Assembly: GCF_022213955.1 (NCBI RefSeq)
Contig: NZ_JAKNTW010000040.1
Location: forward strand, 1-64,000
Reading direction: 5' to 3'
DNA: 64,000 nt
DNA from: Dolomitihabitans soli
GTDB lineage: Bacteria > Actinomycetota > Actinomycetes > Streptosporangiales > Streptosporangiaceae
Positions 49,340-56,866 of the stretch are shown here, piece by piece (position 1 is the first letter of the stretch; each line of letters starts with the position of its first letter). The translations under genes and the position numbers were made by a program. Below the pieces are notes generated by a model. It was not told the DNA's origin. It was given only the letters and a program-made list of their open reading frames with translations, and did no database searches.

Positions 49340-49615
49340 CTAGTTCAGGTAGGTGCCGTGCTGGCCCTGCGGGAGGCCCGCCTTGTACGTCGGAACCTTC
49401 GTCGAGCCGAGCAGCACGCCGACGAGCGGCCACCGGCGCTGCAGCGTCGAGACGGTCGCCTGGTAGACGGTGGTGGCTGCCGCGCCGACGCTCGCCCCGA
49501 CGGCGAGAGCGTGCTCGGGTGCGACGTCGAAGCCCTTGGTGCCGAGCCACGCGGCCAGGCCGCCGGCACCGGCCGGTACGGCGGTGCGGATCCAGGACAG
49601 GATGAGGTCGTGCAT
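49340..49615 (-). CDS. Holin-like small membrane protein
   Basis: 91 residues. Two hydrophobic helices (SWIRTAVPAGAGGLAAWLG, ALAVGASVGAAATTVYQA) with a short loop, then KVPTYKAGLPQGQHGTYLN. Size, topology and place at the end of the lysis genes fit a holin or holin-associated protein. ATG 49613-49615 is preceded by GGGAGAAATC. Confidence 0.65.
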   Translation of the reverse strand: MHDLILSWIRTAVPAGAGGLAAWLGTKGFDVAPEHALAVGASVGAAATTVYQATVSTLQRRWPLVGVLLGSTKVPTYKAGLPQGQHGTYLN

Positions 49616-49647
49616 GATTTCTCCCGGGTGGGGATGGCGGGTCAGGG

Positions 49648-50136
49648 TCAGCGGACGTAGTAGCCGCTGTCGAAGTCGAAGCTGAACGACGTCACGACGT
49701 CGCCGTTGGCCTTGCGGACGGTGAGCGTGTCGCCGCCGTTGTTGATCCAGTGGCCGTAGTAGCCGCGCCGGAAGTCCATGAAGAACGCCTGCGTCTTGTT
49801 CGGGTCGGTCTTGTTCACTCCGGCCGCCGAGGAGACCACCACGAGGCCGCCCGCCTTCACCTTGGTGCCCGCCGGGAAGGTGTAGCCGTTGGTGTGCTCG
49901 TCGTCGGCGTTCCGGTAGCTGTCGTGGACCTTCCAGCCGCCGATCTCCAGTTCGGCACCCGACGTGTTCTTCAGGTAGATGGCCTCCTGCCATCTGTTGG
50001 CGGCGGTGTCCGCCCCGGTCGCGTTGTAGTTGACGCGGGTCACGCTCAGGTCCGGGTCGGCGGCCGCCGACGCGCCCGCGGCGGCCAGGCCCACGACGGC
50101 GACGGCAGCGGCCAGGGTGAGAAAGGTCTTCTTCAC
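49648..50136 (-). CDS. Phage-encoded secreted lamin-tail-domain protein
   Basis: 162 residues from GTG 50134-50136 (AGGAG upstream). Signal peptide KKTFLTLAAAVAVVGLAAAG with ASAAA cleavage. The mature part is a lamin-tail domain: LSVTRVNYNATGADTAANRW, EAIYLKNTSGAELEIGGWKV, GYTFPAGTKVKAGGLVVVSS, GDTLTVRKANGDVV. It lies between the endolysin and holin-like genes of the late operon. It resembles the chromosomal LTD protein at 3767 in fold but has little identity. Confidence 0.85.
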   Translation of the reverse strand: MKKTFLTLAAAVAVVGLAAAGASAAADPDLSVTRVNYNATGADTAANRWQEAIYLKNTSGAELEIGGWKVHDSYRNADDEHTNGYTFPAGTKVKAGGLVVVSSAAGVNKTDPNKTQAFFMDFRRGYYGHWINNGGDTLTVRKANGDVVTSFSFDFDSGYYVR

Positions 50137-50146
50137 TCGGGAACTC

Positions 50147-50227
50147 CTAGTTGGATTCGTCGATCCAGCCGGGGACCCGGCCGAACCCGTCGTCGTCGAG
50201 CAGCTGCTCGTCGAAGTCATCGGTCAT
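50147..50227 (-). CDS. Tiny acidic ORF coupled to the endolysin
   Basis: 26 residues, MTDDFDEQLLDDDGFGRVPG then WIDESN. Its ATG overlaps the endolysin stop (ATGA) and its TAG lies 11 bp before the LTD start. Ten of the first fourteen residues are acidic or polar. Small, but well packed between two genes. Confidence 0.45.
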   Translation of the reverse strand: MTDDFDEQLLDDDGFGRVPGWIDESN

Positions 50228-50955
50228 GCGATGCGGAGCAGCACCGGCCACGTGAGCGGGCCGACAACGCCGTCCTGCTTGAGCCCGGCCGCAGCTTGCA
50301 GGCCCTGCACGCCCGCCTTGTGAGCCTCAGTGAACGTGGTGTCGTCGGCGCCGTCGAGGCCTCCGTAGTCCCGTGCCAGCAGCAGGTAGTGCACGGTTTT
50401 CACGTGCCACCCCTTGTCGCCTTTTCGCAGCGTGGGCAGCTTCTTCACGAGGGCCTCCGAGGGGTCGAACGGCTTCGGCTTGGGGGTGGCGGTCTTGAGC
50501 GGCATCCCGGCGTTCACCCACGCCTGCAGGCGCGGCCCGGGGCAGTCGGTGGCGTACCGGTCGCCGTGCCCGAGGAGGCGCAGTGTCCGGCCGGCCCGCC
50601 GGCTCGCCTCGCCGTACAACCACGCGATCGCCTGCTTGGCCGCCTCGGTCGGGTTGTCGTCGCCGATGTAGGCGACGGACTCGCCTGAGGTGTTGTGGTC
50701 GGGGCAGTGGGCGCCCACGACGCACCAGCCGCGGCCTTCGTAGATGGTGCCGAGCTCGTCGACGAGGAAGTTGTAGCCGACGTCGGACCAGCCGTTGCCG
50801 TCGAGGTGGTACGCCTGGATCGCCTTGACGGTCTGCGTTTTCGGGCCCGCTGTGTGGTGGACGAAGAACTCGGTGCGCTGCGACCACGTGACGGTGTAGC
50901 GGGAACGGGGAGCGCGAGCACCCCAGTTCTTGCGGGAGATGATGGCGTACGCCAC
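50224..50955 (-). CDS. Endolysin: N-acetylmuramoyl-L-alanine amidase with peptidoglycan-binding domain
   Basis: 243 residues. The PGRP/amidase domain starts ISRKNWGARAPRS; zinc ligands are His in FFVHHTAG, His in LLGHGDRY and Cys in TDCPG. YNFLVDELGTIYEGRGW completes the fold. After a Pro/Lys linker comes a peptidoglycan-binding helix bundle (LPTLRKGDKGWHVKTVHYLL, VQGLQAAAGLKQDGVVGP). It cuts the amide between muramic acid and L-Ala. Lysis gene of the prophage; an upstream holin-like gene precedes it. Confidence 0.9.
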   Translation of the reverse strand: MAYAIISRKNWGARAPRSRYTVTWSQRTEFFVHHTAGPKTQTVKAIQAYHLDGNGWSDVGYNFLVDELGTIYEGRGWCVVGAHCPDHNTSGESVAYIGDDNPTEAAKQAIAWLYGEASRRAGRTLRLLGHGDRYATDCPGPRLQAWVNAGMPLKTATPKPKPFDPSEALVKKLPTLRKGDKGWHVKTVHYLLLARDYGGLDGADDTTFTEAHKAGVQGLQAAAGLKQDGVVGPLTWPVLLRIA

Positions 50956-50957
50956 GG

Positions 50958-51245
50958 TCAGTCCTCCTGAGGGGTGAGGTGCTCGTCCAGCCGCGCGGTG
51001 GTCTTCTCCACCCGGTTGACCGCGTCCCGCAGACTGGTGCCGCCGTTGGGCTTCAGCTGGGCTTCGATCCGTTCCAGGCGCTCCATGACGCCGAGCCGGG
51101 CGGGCACTCCGCGGCGTGCGGGCTCGCCTTGCCAGTCGTCGACGAAGTCTCCGAAGCGCTTCATGCCGCGCAGGATTTTGACGGCGACGACGGTGCCGCC
51201 GGCCAGTACGACCAAGGCACCGCAGACAGCCAGAATCTCGGTCAA
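50958..51245 (-). CDS. DUF2746-like single-span membrane protein
   Basis: 95 residues from TTG 51243-51245. One hydrophobic helix (ILAVCGALVVLAGGTVVAV) then a charged helical tail (ERLERIEAQLKPNGGTSLRD, AVNRVEKTTARLDEHL). This is the shape of DUF2746 proteins found beside actinophage endolysins, probably a second holin or spanin-like part. Two bp before the endolysin. Confidence 0.7.
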   Translation of the reverse strand: MTEILAVCGALVVLAGGTVVAVKILRGMKRFGDFVDDWQGEPARRGVPARLGVMERLERIEAQLKPNGGTSLRDAVNRVEKTTARLDEHLTPQED

Positions 51246-51331
51246 GAGGGGGTACTCCGATCAGGGGAAGGGGGTGCCGCCCGCTGGTCCCTTTACTGCC
51301 GCGTCGACACGCGCTCAGCGGGCGGCATGAT

Positions 51332-51757
51332 CTAGACCGTGTCCCAGATGGGCACGGTGCGGCCGCTCTCGATCACGGAACGCAGACACACCTGCAGCAT
51401 CGCCGCGTCAGCGCGCAGGTCGTTGTAGTTGCTGGCGGTCGGCGTGCCGCCGATCGTGGCAGGGCTGTCGAAGCTGCCCGGGTACTGCGGCGCAGGGCCG
51501 GGCGTGACCGGCGGTGCCGGTGTCAGCGGATACGCCGACCCGCTGGAGTCCTTCCAGTACGGGGTGCCGCCGGACGCGAACAGGTAGCCGCCGCCGGCCG
51601 GTGTGCCCGGCGTCGCCGCGGACGGCAGCAGGAACGCGCCGGAGGCTTGCCCGATGGTCAGGCCGGGCCCTGCCCGCTGCCCTGATTCGAGTTTCTCGAT
51701 GCGGCGGGTGAGGTCGCGGATGATGGTGGTCAGGTCCGATCCGAACTGCTCGACCAT
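51332..51757 (-). CDS. Small tail-region protein with coiled-coil start
   Basis: 141 residues. A short coiled coil (DLTTIIRDLTRRIEKLES) is followed by Gly/Pro-rich segments (GAFLLPSAATPGTPAGGGYL, PAPPVTPGPAPQYPG) and a helix (NDLRADAAMLQVCLRSVIE). Probably a tail-tip or fibre-like structural protein. The ATG overlaps the previous stop (TAATG), ribosome site GGAGG inside the previous gene. Confidence 0.65.
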   Translation of the reverse strand: MVEQFGSDLTTIIRDLTRRIEKLESGQRAGPGLTIGQASGAFLLPSAATPGTPAGGGYLFASGGTPYWKDSSGSAYPLTPAPPVTPGPAPQYPGSFDSPATIGGTPTASNYNDLRADAAMLQVCLRSVIESGRTVPIWDTV

Positions 51758-53589
51758 TAGGTCACCTCCGGGCTGGCCAGCACGAGCGTGGCCTCGTCTT
51801 TGCCGTGGCCCTTGCCAGCAGGTTTGATGGCGATGCCGATGATGCGCTCCGAAATGTCGAGGCCCGCCCCGCCGTCGACGCGCTGGTGCCAAACGTCGGT
51901 GAGGACCAGGCGGGCGTAGTCGCCGAGGTCCTGCATGGTCAGCGACGCGTTACGGCCCAGGAACACCGTCACCGTGCGGACCCACAGGGCGCCGCCGGAT
52001 GCGGCCGCGACCCGCTCGGCGTAGTTGTCGAGCGTGGTCTGGTCGGTGGATTGGTGCGGGTGGTCGACGAGCCGGTCGATCCGCGGGAAGCCGGCCGCCC
52101 GGTGCGGGGTGGTGACCATGGCCGAGTAGAGCGGGGAGCGGTCCTCGGTCGCGTCCGCCTCCGGGGTGCCGCCGCGGGCTTGGATGTCGGTGCCGCCGCG
52201 CAACGCGTCGATGTCGAGGCTCATCTCGACGATCTCGCCGCCGTGCGGGCTGCTGGTGAACACGTGCTCGGTGCCGGAGCCGAGCTCGGGATAGCCCCAC
52301 TCCCACGTCGACTCGACGCCGGTCCCTCCGACCGTCTCGTTCACCACGTACTCGAACCCGCCGCTGGTGCGGGCGAACTCTGCGGCGACGCGGCCGTAGG
52401 TGGTGCCGTCATCCGCCTTGACCGTCAGCGGCCGGGTCACGCCGGAGCTGCCGGACTGGAACAACAGGCCGATGTTCGCGCCGGGCTGGCTCTGGGCGTG
52501 CTGCAGGAGGCTGCGTACGTTGGCGACCTGGTCGCCGGAGTAGGACAGGTCTTGGCGGACGCGGACGGAGAAGGCGTGGGCGTCGAGCGTGGCTCCACGC
52601 AGCTGCACGCTGATCTTCCCGTCGCGGCCGAAGGTCATGCGGGCCCCGGTCAGCCAGTAGCGCGGCTGCAGCACCCCGTCGCGCCAAATACGGATCTCGA
52701 TTCGGCCGGGCCCGGTGGTCAAGTCCGACTTGAAGCGGGGGATCACCCGTCTCACCGCGGCGGCGACCCGCGCGTTGGGGATCGGCAGCGTCGCCGTGAA
52801 CGTGCCCGGCTCACTGATGCGTTTGTCCAGGCCCGGATCCTGCGGATACAGGTCGTCGCGGTATTCGCCGGTGAGGAAGTCGTGCGCGGTGTAGCGCCAC
52901 AAGCTGCTGCCTTTGCCGGGGGTGAACGCCGGGGTCGGGGGTGGCGGCGGCACGTAGTCGCCGGCGATGACGACGAGGGTCCACGCCTGCCAGAGGAGCA
53001 CGCCGCCGGTGGACGGGGTGATGGTCAGGTCGGGCAGGCCGGTGCTGGACAGCATCACCTTGGCGCCCGCCCACGCGGCCATCGTGCCCGCCTGGTCGCG
53101 CGCCTGATGCGCGATCGGGTACGACCCGCCGGGCGTCCACGACAGCAGCGGCTCGAAGTCGACGCCGACCACGTACCGCAGTTCGATGCCGCCGGCGGAG
53201 CCGGGCGAGGCGTCCGGGATGAGCGGGGTGGGGTTGCCGATGCCCTCGCCGCCGCCGTCGGAGACGAGCAGCAGGCCGGCGACGGTGGCGCCGCGCAGGT
53301 GCACGATCGTGGCCGTGCCTCGGGTGCCGCTCTGCTGGGCGATGGCGTAGCTGGTCGGGTTGAGCGTGCCGGCGACCTGGGTGAACAGCCGGGTGCTGGG
53401 TCCACCGGTGGTGCCCTCGTCCTGGGGAACCCAGGTGCCGCCGCCGTCGATGCCGATGTCGGCCAGCGCGCCGCGGGAGGACACGATCGCGATCAGGGTG
53501 TCGCCGGGCTGGACGCCGGGCGGGGCGTCGATCTGGTCCTGGGTGCCCTCGCACGCCTGGACGCGGACGCGCAACGGTGTGGCCGCCAT
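51757..53589 (-). CDS. Tail-tip / tail-associated structural protein
   Basis: 610 residues. The first ~210 residues are a beta-rich adhesin-like part (RVRVQACEGTQDQIDAPPGV, QPGDTLIAIVSSRGALADIG, PTLPT-like end), similar in style to the N-terminus of the protein at 53619. From ~250 on comes a phage baseplate-hub-like region: SLWRYTAHDFLTGEYRDDLY, RYWLTGARMTFGRDGKISVQ, VKADDGTTYGRVAAEFA, as in gp44/Tal-like proteins that follow the distal tail protein. ATG 53587-53589 chosen for GGAGG at 8 nt. Confidence 0.75.
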   Translation of the reverse strand: MAATPLRVRVQACEGTQDQIDAPPGVQPGDTLIAIVSSRGALADIGIDGGGTWVPQDEGTTGGPSTRLFTQVAGTLNPTSYAIAQQSGTRGTATIVHLRGATVAGLLLVSDGGGEGIGNPTPLIPDASPGSAGGIELRYVVGVDFEPLLSWTPGGSYPIAHQARDQAGTMAAWAGAKVMLSSTGLPDLTITPSTGGVLLWQAWTLVVIAGDYVPPPPPTPAFTPGKGSSLWRYTAHDFLTGEYRDDLYPQDPGLDKRISEPGTFTATLPIPNARVAAAVRRVIPRFKSDLTTGPGRIEIRIWRDGVLQPRYWLTGARMTFGRDGKISVQLRGATLDAHAFSVRVRQDLSYSGDQVANVRSLLQHAQSQPGANIGLLFQSGSSGVTRPLTVKADDGTTYGRVAAEFARTSGGFEYVVNETVGGTGVESTWEWGYPELGSGTEHVFTSSPHGGEIVEMSLDIDALRGGTDIQARGGTPEADATEDRSPLYSAMVTTPHRAAGFPRIDRLVDHPHQSTDQTTLDNYAERVAAASGGALWVRTVTVFLGRNASLTMQDLGDYARLVLTDVWHQRVDGGAGLDISERIIGIAIKPAGKGHGKDEATLVLASPEVT

Positions 53590-53618
53590 TGCCGGCACCT
53601 CCCTTCCTTACGCGGTGG

Positions 53619-55451
53619 TCAGGTGCTGGCGTGGCGCCACAGGACGTTCATCAGGGTGCCGCCGGACTCGGCCGACCAGAGGAGCCGGTTGACGCCCGGC
53701 CCGAGGACGAAGTCCTTTACCGACGTGCTGCCTTCGATGAGGGTGGTCAGGGTGTCCACGCCGTCGACGGTGGCGTTGCCGTATTTGACGTCGATCTCCA
53801 GTACCTCGCCGTCGGCGAGGTCGACGTCGAATCCGAACACCCGGTCCAGGGTCAGGTTCTCGACCTGGGGCGTGGTGCATGGGCCGGGGATGCGGTAGAC
53901 GACCCTGGGTGATGCTTCGTTGCCGTCGTTGAGCACGTCGGTCTCGACGTCGATCGGGATCGGGAGAGACTGCCGGATTACGGAGAAGATCTCCGGGCCC
54001 GAGCAGATCCACTGCAGGCCGCCGCGCATCCGCCCGAGGCGGGCGTTGCGGTCGATCTTGCCGGGCGCCCGGTTGGACAGGTGCGCGTACACCAAGTACG
54101 GCTCGGCGTCGTCGAAATCCCAGATGACCAGCGCGCCCTCGTCCTCGGTCTGGGATCGGCCGGTGGCCATCTGCAGGTCGCGCAGCAGCTGGCCGACCTG
54201 CAGCCGGGGTGCTTTCAGGAGGGTGGCCCAGTTCAGGATCCGCTCACCGAAGTAACCCTGGCCTGGGTAGGAGCCGTTGGCGTTCGGCTGGTCGACGTTG
54301 CCGGAGATGTACGGTGCCGAGTCGCGCCAGCCCTCCAGCTCCTGCCACGAGTAAGGGGTGCCGGAGCCGAGCAGGAACCCGTTCCACTCGATCTGCCCGG
54401 CACGGACGATGCGGTCGCCGGGCAGCGGCGGCACCGACACGACCGGGCGGGGCATGGCCGCGCCGACGGCGATCGTCGACAAGATCACCTCGGCGCTTGC
54501 CTGCACGACCGGGGTGGGCATCGCCGCAGCGGCCGCGATGGTGGCCGGCGCCGCCGAGGAGCTCGCCTGCACGGCCGGGGTGGGCATCGCGGTCGCCGCG
54601 GCGATGGTGCCCAGGAGGACGACTTCGGCGTCCTCGGTCGTCACCGACGGCGTCGGCATCGCGACGGCGGCCGCGATGGTGGCCGGGGTCGAGCTGGCGC
54701 CGGCCGAGGTGGCCGGCCGCGGCATCGAGGTGGGCACCACGATGGTGGCGGGCACCGCAGACGCGCCTGCGGACACCGCGGGCGCCGGCATCGCCGCGGG
54801 CACGGCGACGGTGGTCAGGGTCACCTCGGCGTCCACGGACGCGCCAAGGATCTCCAGCGCGACCCAGTGCCAGTCAGCCGTTGCCGATCCTGTCGCGTCC
54901 AGATTGAAGGTCACGACCTGGCCGGCGGTTGCGGTGTTGGCGGCCTTGGTGGCGGCCAGGCCCGCCGAGGCGTCGCTCAGTTGCCACGCATACTCGTCAT
55001 CGGTGGAGCTGGGGGCGGCGAGATAGGTGCTGTTCCCCTCGATCGCCACGAGGAACGCGCGCGACCCGCCGGCGGTCGAGGTGTAGGCGGTGGCCGTGGC
55101 GTTATTGGTGGTGGTGCTGCCGGTGCCGGTGGTACCGATCGGGCTGCTGGGGTGCTGCCCCGTAACCACCCAGACCCGGAGTCCACCGTTTGTGCCGCCC
55201 GCCGTCACGGTGATGCCCGACAGCGCCGTGGGATTGGGGGCGGTGTAGAAACGCAGCCCAGCGACCGACCCGTGGACGACCCGCTGCGTCCACGTCCGCG
55301 CAGTGCCTGAGTTGCTGATGGTCGGGCTCGAACTGTAGGCGCCTATCGCCGCCACCAGTAGAGACCCTGCTGGAGGAGAGAAGGAAGGAGAGACGACTGG
55401 GGAGAAGTCGACGGCGCCGGCGGGGGTGGATCCGTGGATCGCGATGGGCAT
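53619..55451 (-). CDS. Distal-tail-like protein with repeated Pro/Ala linker
   Basis: 610 residues. N-terminal beta domain (AGSLLVAAIGAYSSSPTISN, LRVWVVTGQHPSSP). Residues ~210-340 are six or seven repeats of PATIAAA(A/V)AMPTP(A/S)V, e.g. ATIVVPTSMPRPATSAGA, TIAAAVAMPTPSVTTE. The C-terminal ~250 residues (IVRAGQIEWNGFLLGSGTPY, LRDLQMATGRSQTEDEGALV, VFGFDVDLADGEVLEIDVKY) match a distal-tail/Dit-like module. Likely the second tail-tip part after the tape measure. Confidence 0.75.
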   Translation of the reverse strand: MPIAIHGSTPAGAVDFSPVVSPSFSPPAGSLLVAAIGAYSSSPTISNSGTARTWTQRVVHGSVAGLRFYTAPNPTALSGITVTAGGTNGGLRVWVVTGQHPSSPIGTTGTGSTTTNNATATAYTSTAGGSRAFLVAIEGNSTYLAAPSSTDDEYAWQLSDASAGLAATKAANTATAGQVVTFNLDATGSATADWHWVALEILGASVDAEVTLTTVAVPAAMPAPAVSAGASAVPATIVVPTSMPRPATSAGASSTPATIAAAVAMPTPSVTTEDAEVVLLGTIAAATAMPTPAVQASSSAAPATIAAAAAMPTPVVQASAEVILSTIAVGAAMPRPVVSVPPLPGDRIVRAGQIEWNGFLLGSGTPYSWQELEGWRDSAPYISGNVDQPNANGSYPGQGYFGERILNWATLLKAPRLQVGQLLRDLQMATGRSQTEDEGALVIWDFDDAEPYLVYAHLSNRAPGKIDRNARLGRMRGGLQWICSGPEIFSVIRQSLPIPIDVETDVLNDGNEASPRVVYRIPGPCTTPQVENLTLDRVFGFDVDLADGEVLEIDVKYGNATVDGVDTLTTLIEGSTSVKDFVLGPGVNRLLWSAESGGTLMNVLWRHAST

Positions 55452-55531
55452 GCCCGCCCCCTCTCATCGTGTGGGCGGGCATGGAAAAGGCGGCCACGCG
55501 GGCGGCCGGCAGACCAGGATCGGACCCGGTT

Positions 55532-55963
55532 CTACGGGGTCAGGTCGTAGGTGAGGACGCCGTTGGCGTGCGGTGTGACCAGCAGCGTCCCGTCGGAGGT
55601 GTTGACGGCGTCGACCAGGTCGATACCGGCCATCAGCTCGTCGGCCTCCGCCGCGGCGAACATCTTGATGAACCTCACACCGCTGAGCGTGGAGCCGGTC
55701 CACTGCAGGGCGTTGAACGAGAACTTGGACACCCCGGCGCCGGGCCTGCTCCACGCGGTCCCGGCGATGACCAGGCCGCGCGCGGTGTAGCCGGTGCCGA
55801 CGATCTCGTCGGTGCTGCTGTAGACGGTGTCGCTGTTGTAGTTGACGGCACCGGCTCCGGTGGCGTTGTACAGCGCCGCCTTGTGGTCTTCGGCGTCCCA
55901 GCTGAGCGCGACCGCCGCCTCCATCAGGTCCTCGAAGGAGATCAGGTACACCCCGGAGGCCAT
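55532..55963 (-). CDS. Small tail-region structural protein
   Basis: 143 residues. GVYLISFEDLMEAAVALSWD, HKAALYNATGAGAVNYNSDT, YTARGLVIAGTAWSRPG, VSKFSFNALQWTGSTLSG and ADELMAGIDLVDAVNTSDGT: a single beta-sandwich-like domain, often seen in actinophage tails. ATG 55961-55963, 1 bp after the preceding stop. Confidence 0.65.
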   Translation of the reverse strand: MASGVYLISFEDLMEAAVALSWDAEDHKAALYNATGAGAVNYNSDTVYSSTDEIVGTGYTARGLVIAGTAWSRPGAGVSKFSFNALQWTGSTLSGVRFIKMFAAAEADELMAGIDLVDAVNTSDGTLLVTPHANGVLTYDLTP

Positions 55964-55964
55964 G

Positions 55965-56582
55965 TCAGTTACCGCCCTTCTCGTCGCGCCGGCGGTTCAC
56001 GGTCGACCGGACGCTGATCGGTGACAGCGACACGTCGGCGCTGCCCGGCGGCAGATCCGGCGGCACCGGATCGCCGGCCACCTGGCCGCCGAGCTCCTCC
56101 AGCGCCCGCCGCATCGGCAGCGCCTCCTCGATCGTGGCGGCCAGCTCCTGCCGGGCCGCGAGCAGGAGCGCTTCCAGGCGGGCCCGTTCCTGCGGGTCGT
56201 CGCGGGCGTCGTCCGCGCCGTCCTTGACGAGGATCGGGGCGGCCAGGCGGCGCATCAGCTCCGGGATCGTCGAGGTGGACAGTTTGACGATCGCCGCCTC
56301 CCGCCGGAGCCACGTCCGGGACTCCTCGTAATGGTTGGCCGCGTCGACCTTGACCCGCTTCGCCTCGCGCACCGCTGCCCGGGCGGTGGCCACGGCCGGG
56401 TCGTCGCGGGCCTGGTCGCCTGCGGCGGTGACGGCCTGCTGGTAGGCGGCGACCGCGGCCAGGTAGGCGGCTTTCGCTTCCAGGTGCGCGTCTTCGATCG
56501 GGTCGAGTGCGTCTTCCAGGGCGCGCACCGCGTCCCGCTCCTGGCGGCCCCGCCGCACGATCCTTTTCGTCCTCACGGTCAT
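55965..56582 (-). CDS. Helical hypothetical phage protein
   Basis: 205 residues. Almost all helix: ALDPIEDAHLEAKAAYLAAV, AVATARAAVREAKRVKVDAA, ERARLEALLLAARQELAATI. The basic front and coiled-coil body suggest a structural or assembly protein. No family recognised. Confidence 0.65.
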   Translation of the reverse strand: MTVRTKRIVRRGRQERDAVRALEDALDPIEDAHLEAKAAYLAAVAAYQQAVTAAGDQARDDPAVATARAAVREAKRVKVDAANHYEESRTWLRREAAIVKLSTSTIPELMRRLAAPILVKDGADDARDDPQERARLEALLLAARQELAATIEEALPMRRALEELGGQVAGDPVPPDLPPGSADVSLSPISVRSTVNRRRDEKGGN

Positions 56583-56584
56583 GA

Positions 56585-56839
56585 TCAGTCCCTCTCCACT
56601 GTGATGCCGGTCCAGCCGTTGACGCGTAGGTGGGGCAGGACGACGTGCGCGTCCTGCCCTTCCCAGCGCATGCGTACGCGGTTGAACTCCGACCTGATGA
56701 CCTTGATCCAGTGGCCGGTCTCGGTGTCCTTGTATTCGGTCACCAGCGGTTTGATCCGATGCGACCAGCCCTGAGGGCGGACCGCGACCGACTTCAGCCG
56801 CCGCAGATCAGCCGGTGTGTATGCCTGCACTTTGGGCAT
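56585..56839 (-). CDS. Small basic phage protein (84 aa)
   Basis: PKVQAYTPADLRRLKSVAVR, GWSHRIKPLVTEYKDTETGH, NRVRMRWEGQDAHVVLPHLR. A small beta-rich, basic protein that follows the tape measure. No family recognised. Confidence 0.65.
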   Translation of the reverse strand: MPKVQAYTPADLRRLKSVAVRPQGWSHRIKPLVTEYKDTETGHWIKVIRSEFNRVRMRWEGQDAHVVLPHLRVNGWTGITVERD

Positions 56840-56866
56840 GTCAGACCACCCTTTCTGTGCTTGGGG

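Noticed and set aside
51757-53598. GTG start at 53598 for the tail-tip gene
   Set aside because: That GTG is part of the Shine-Dalgarno stretch GGAGGTG of the better ATG at 53587-53589.
51805-53898. 697-codon plus-strand frame over tail-tip genes
   Set aside because: Antisense of two phage structural genes in a consistent minus-strand operon; composition typical of shadow frames.
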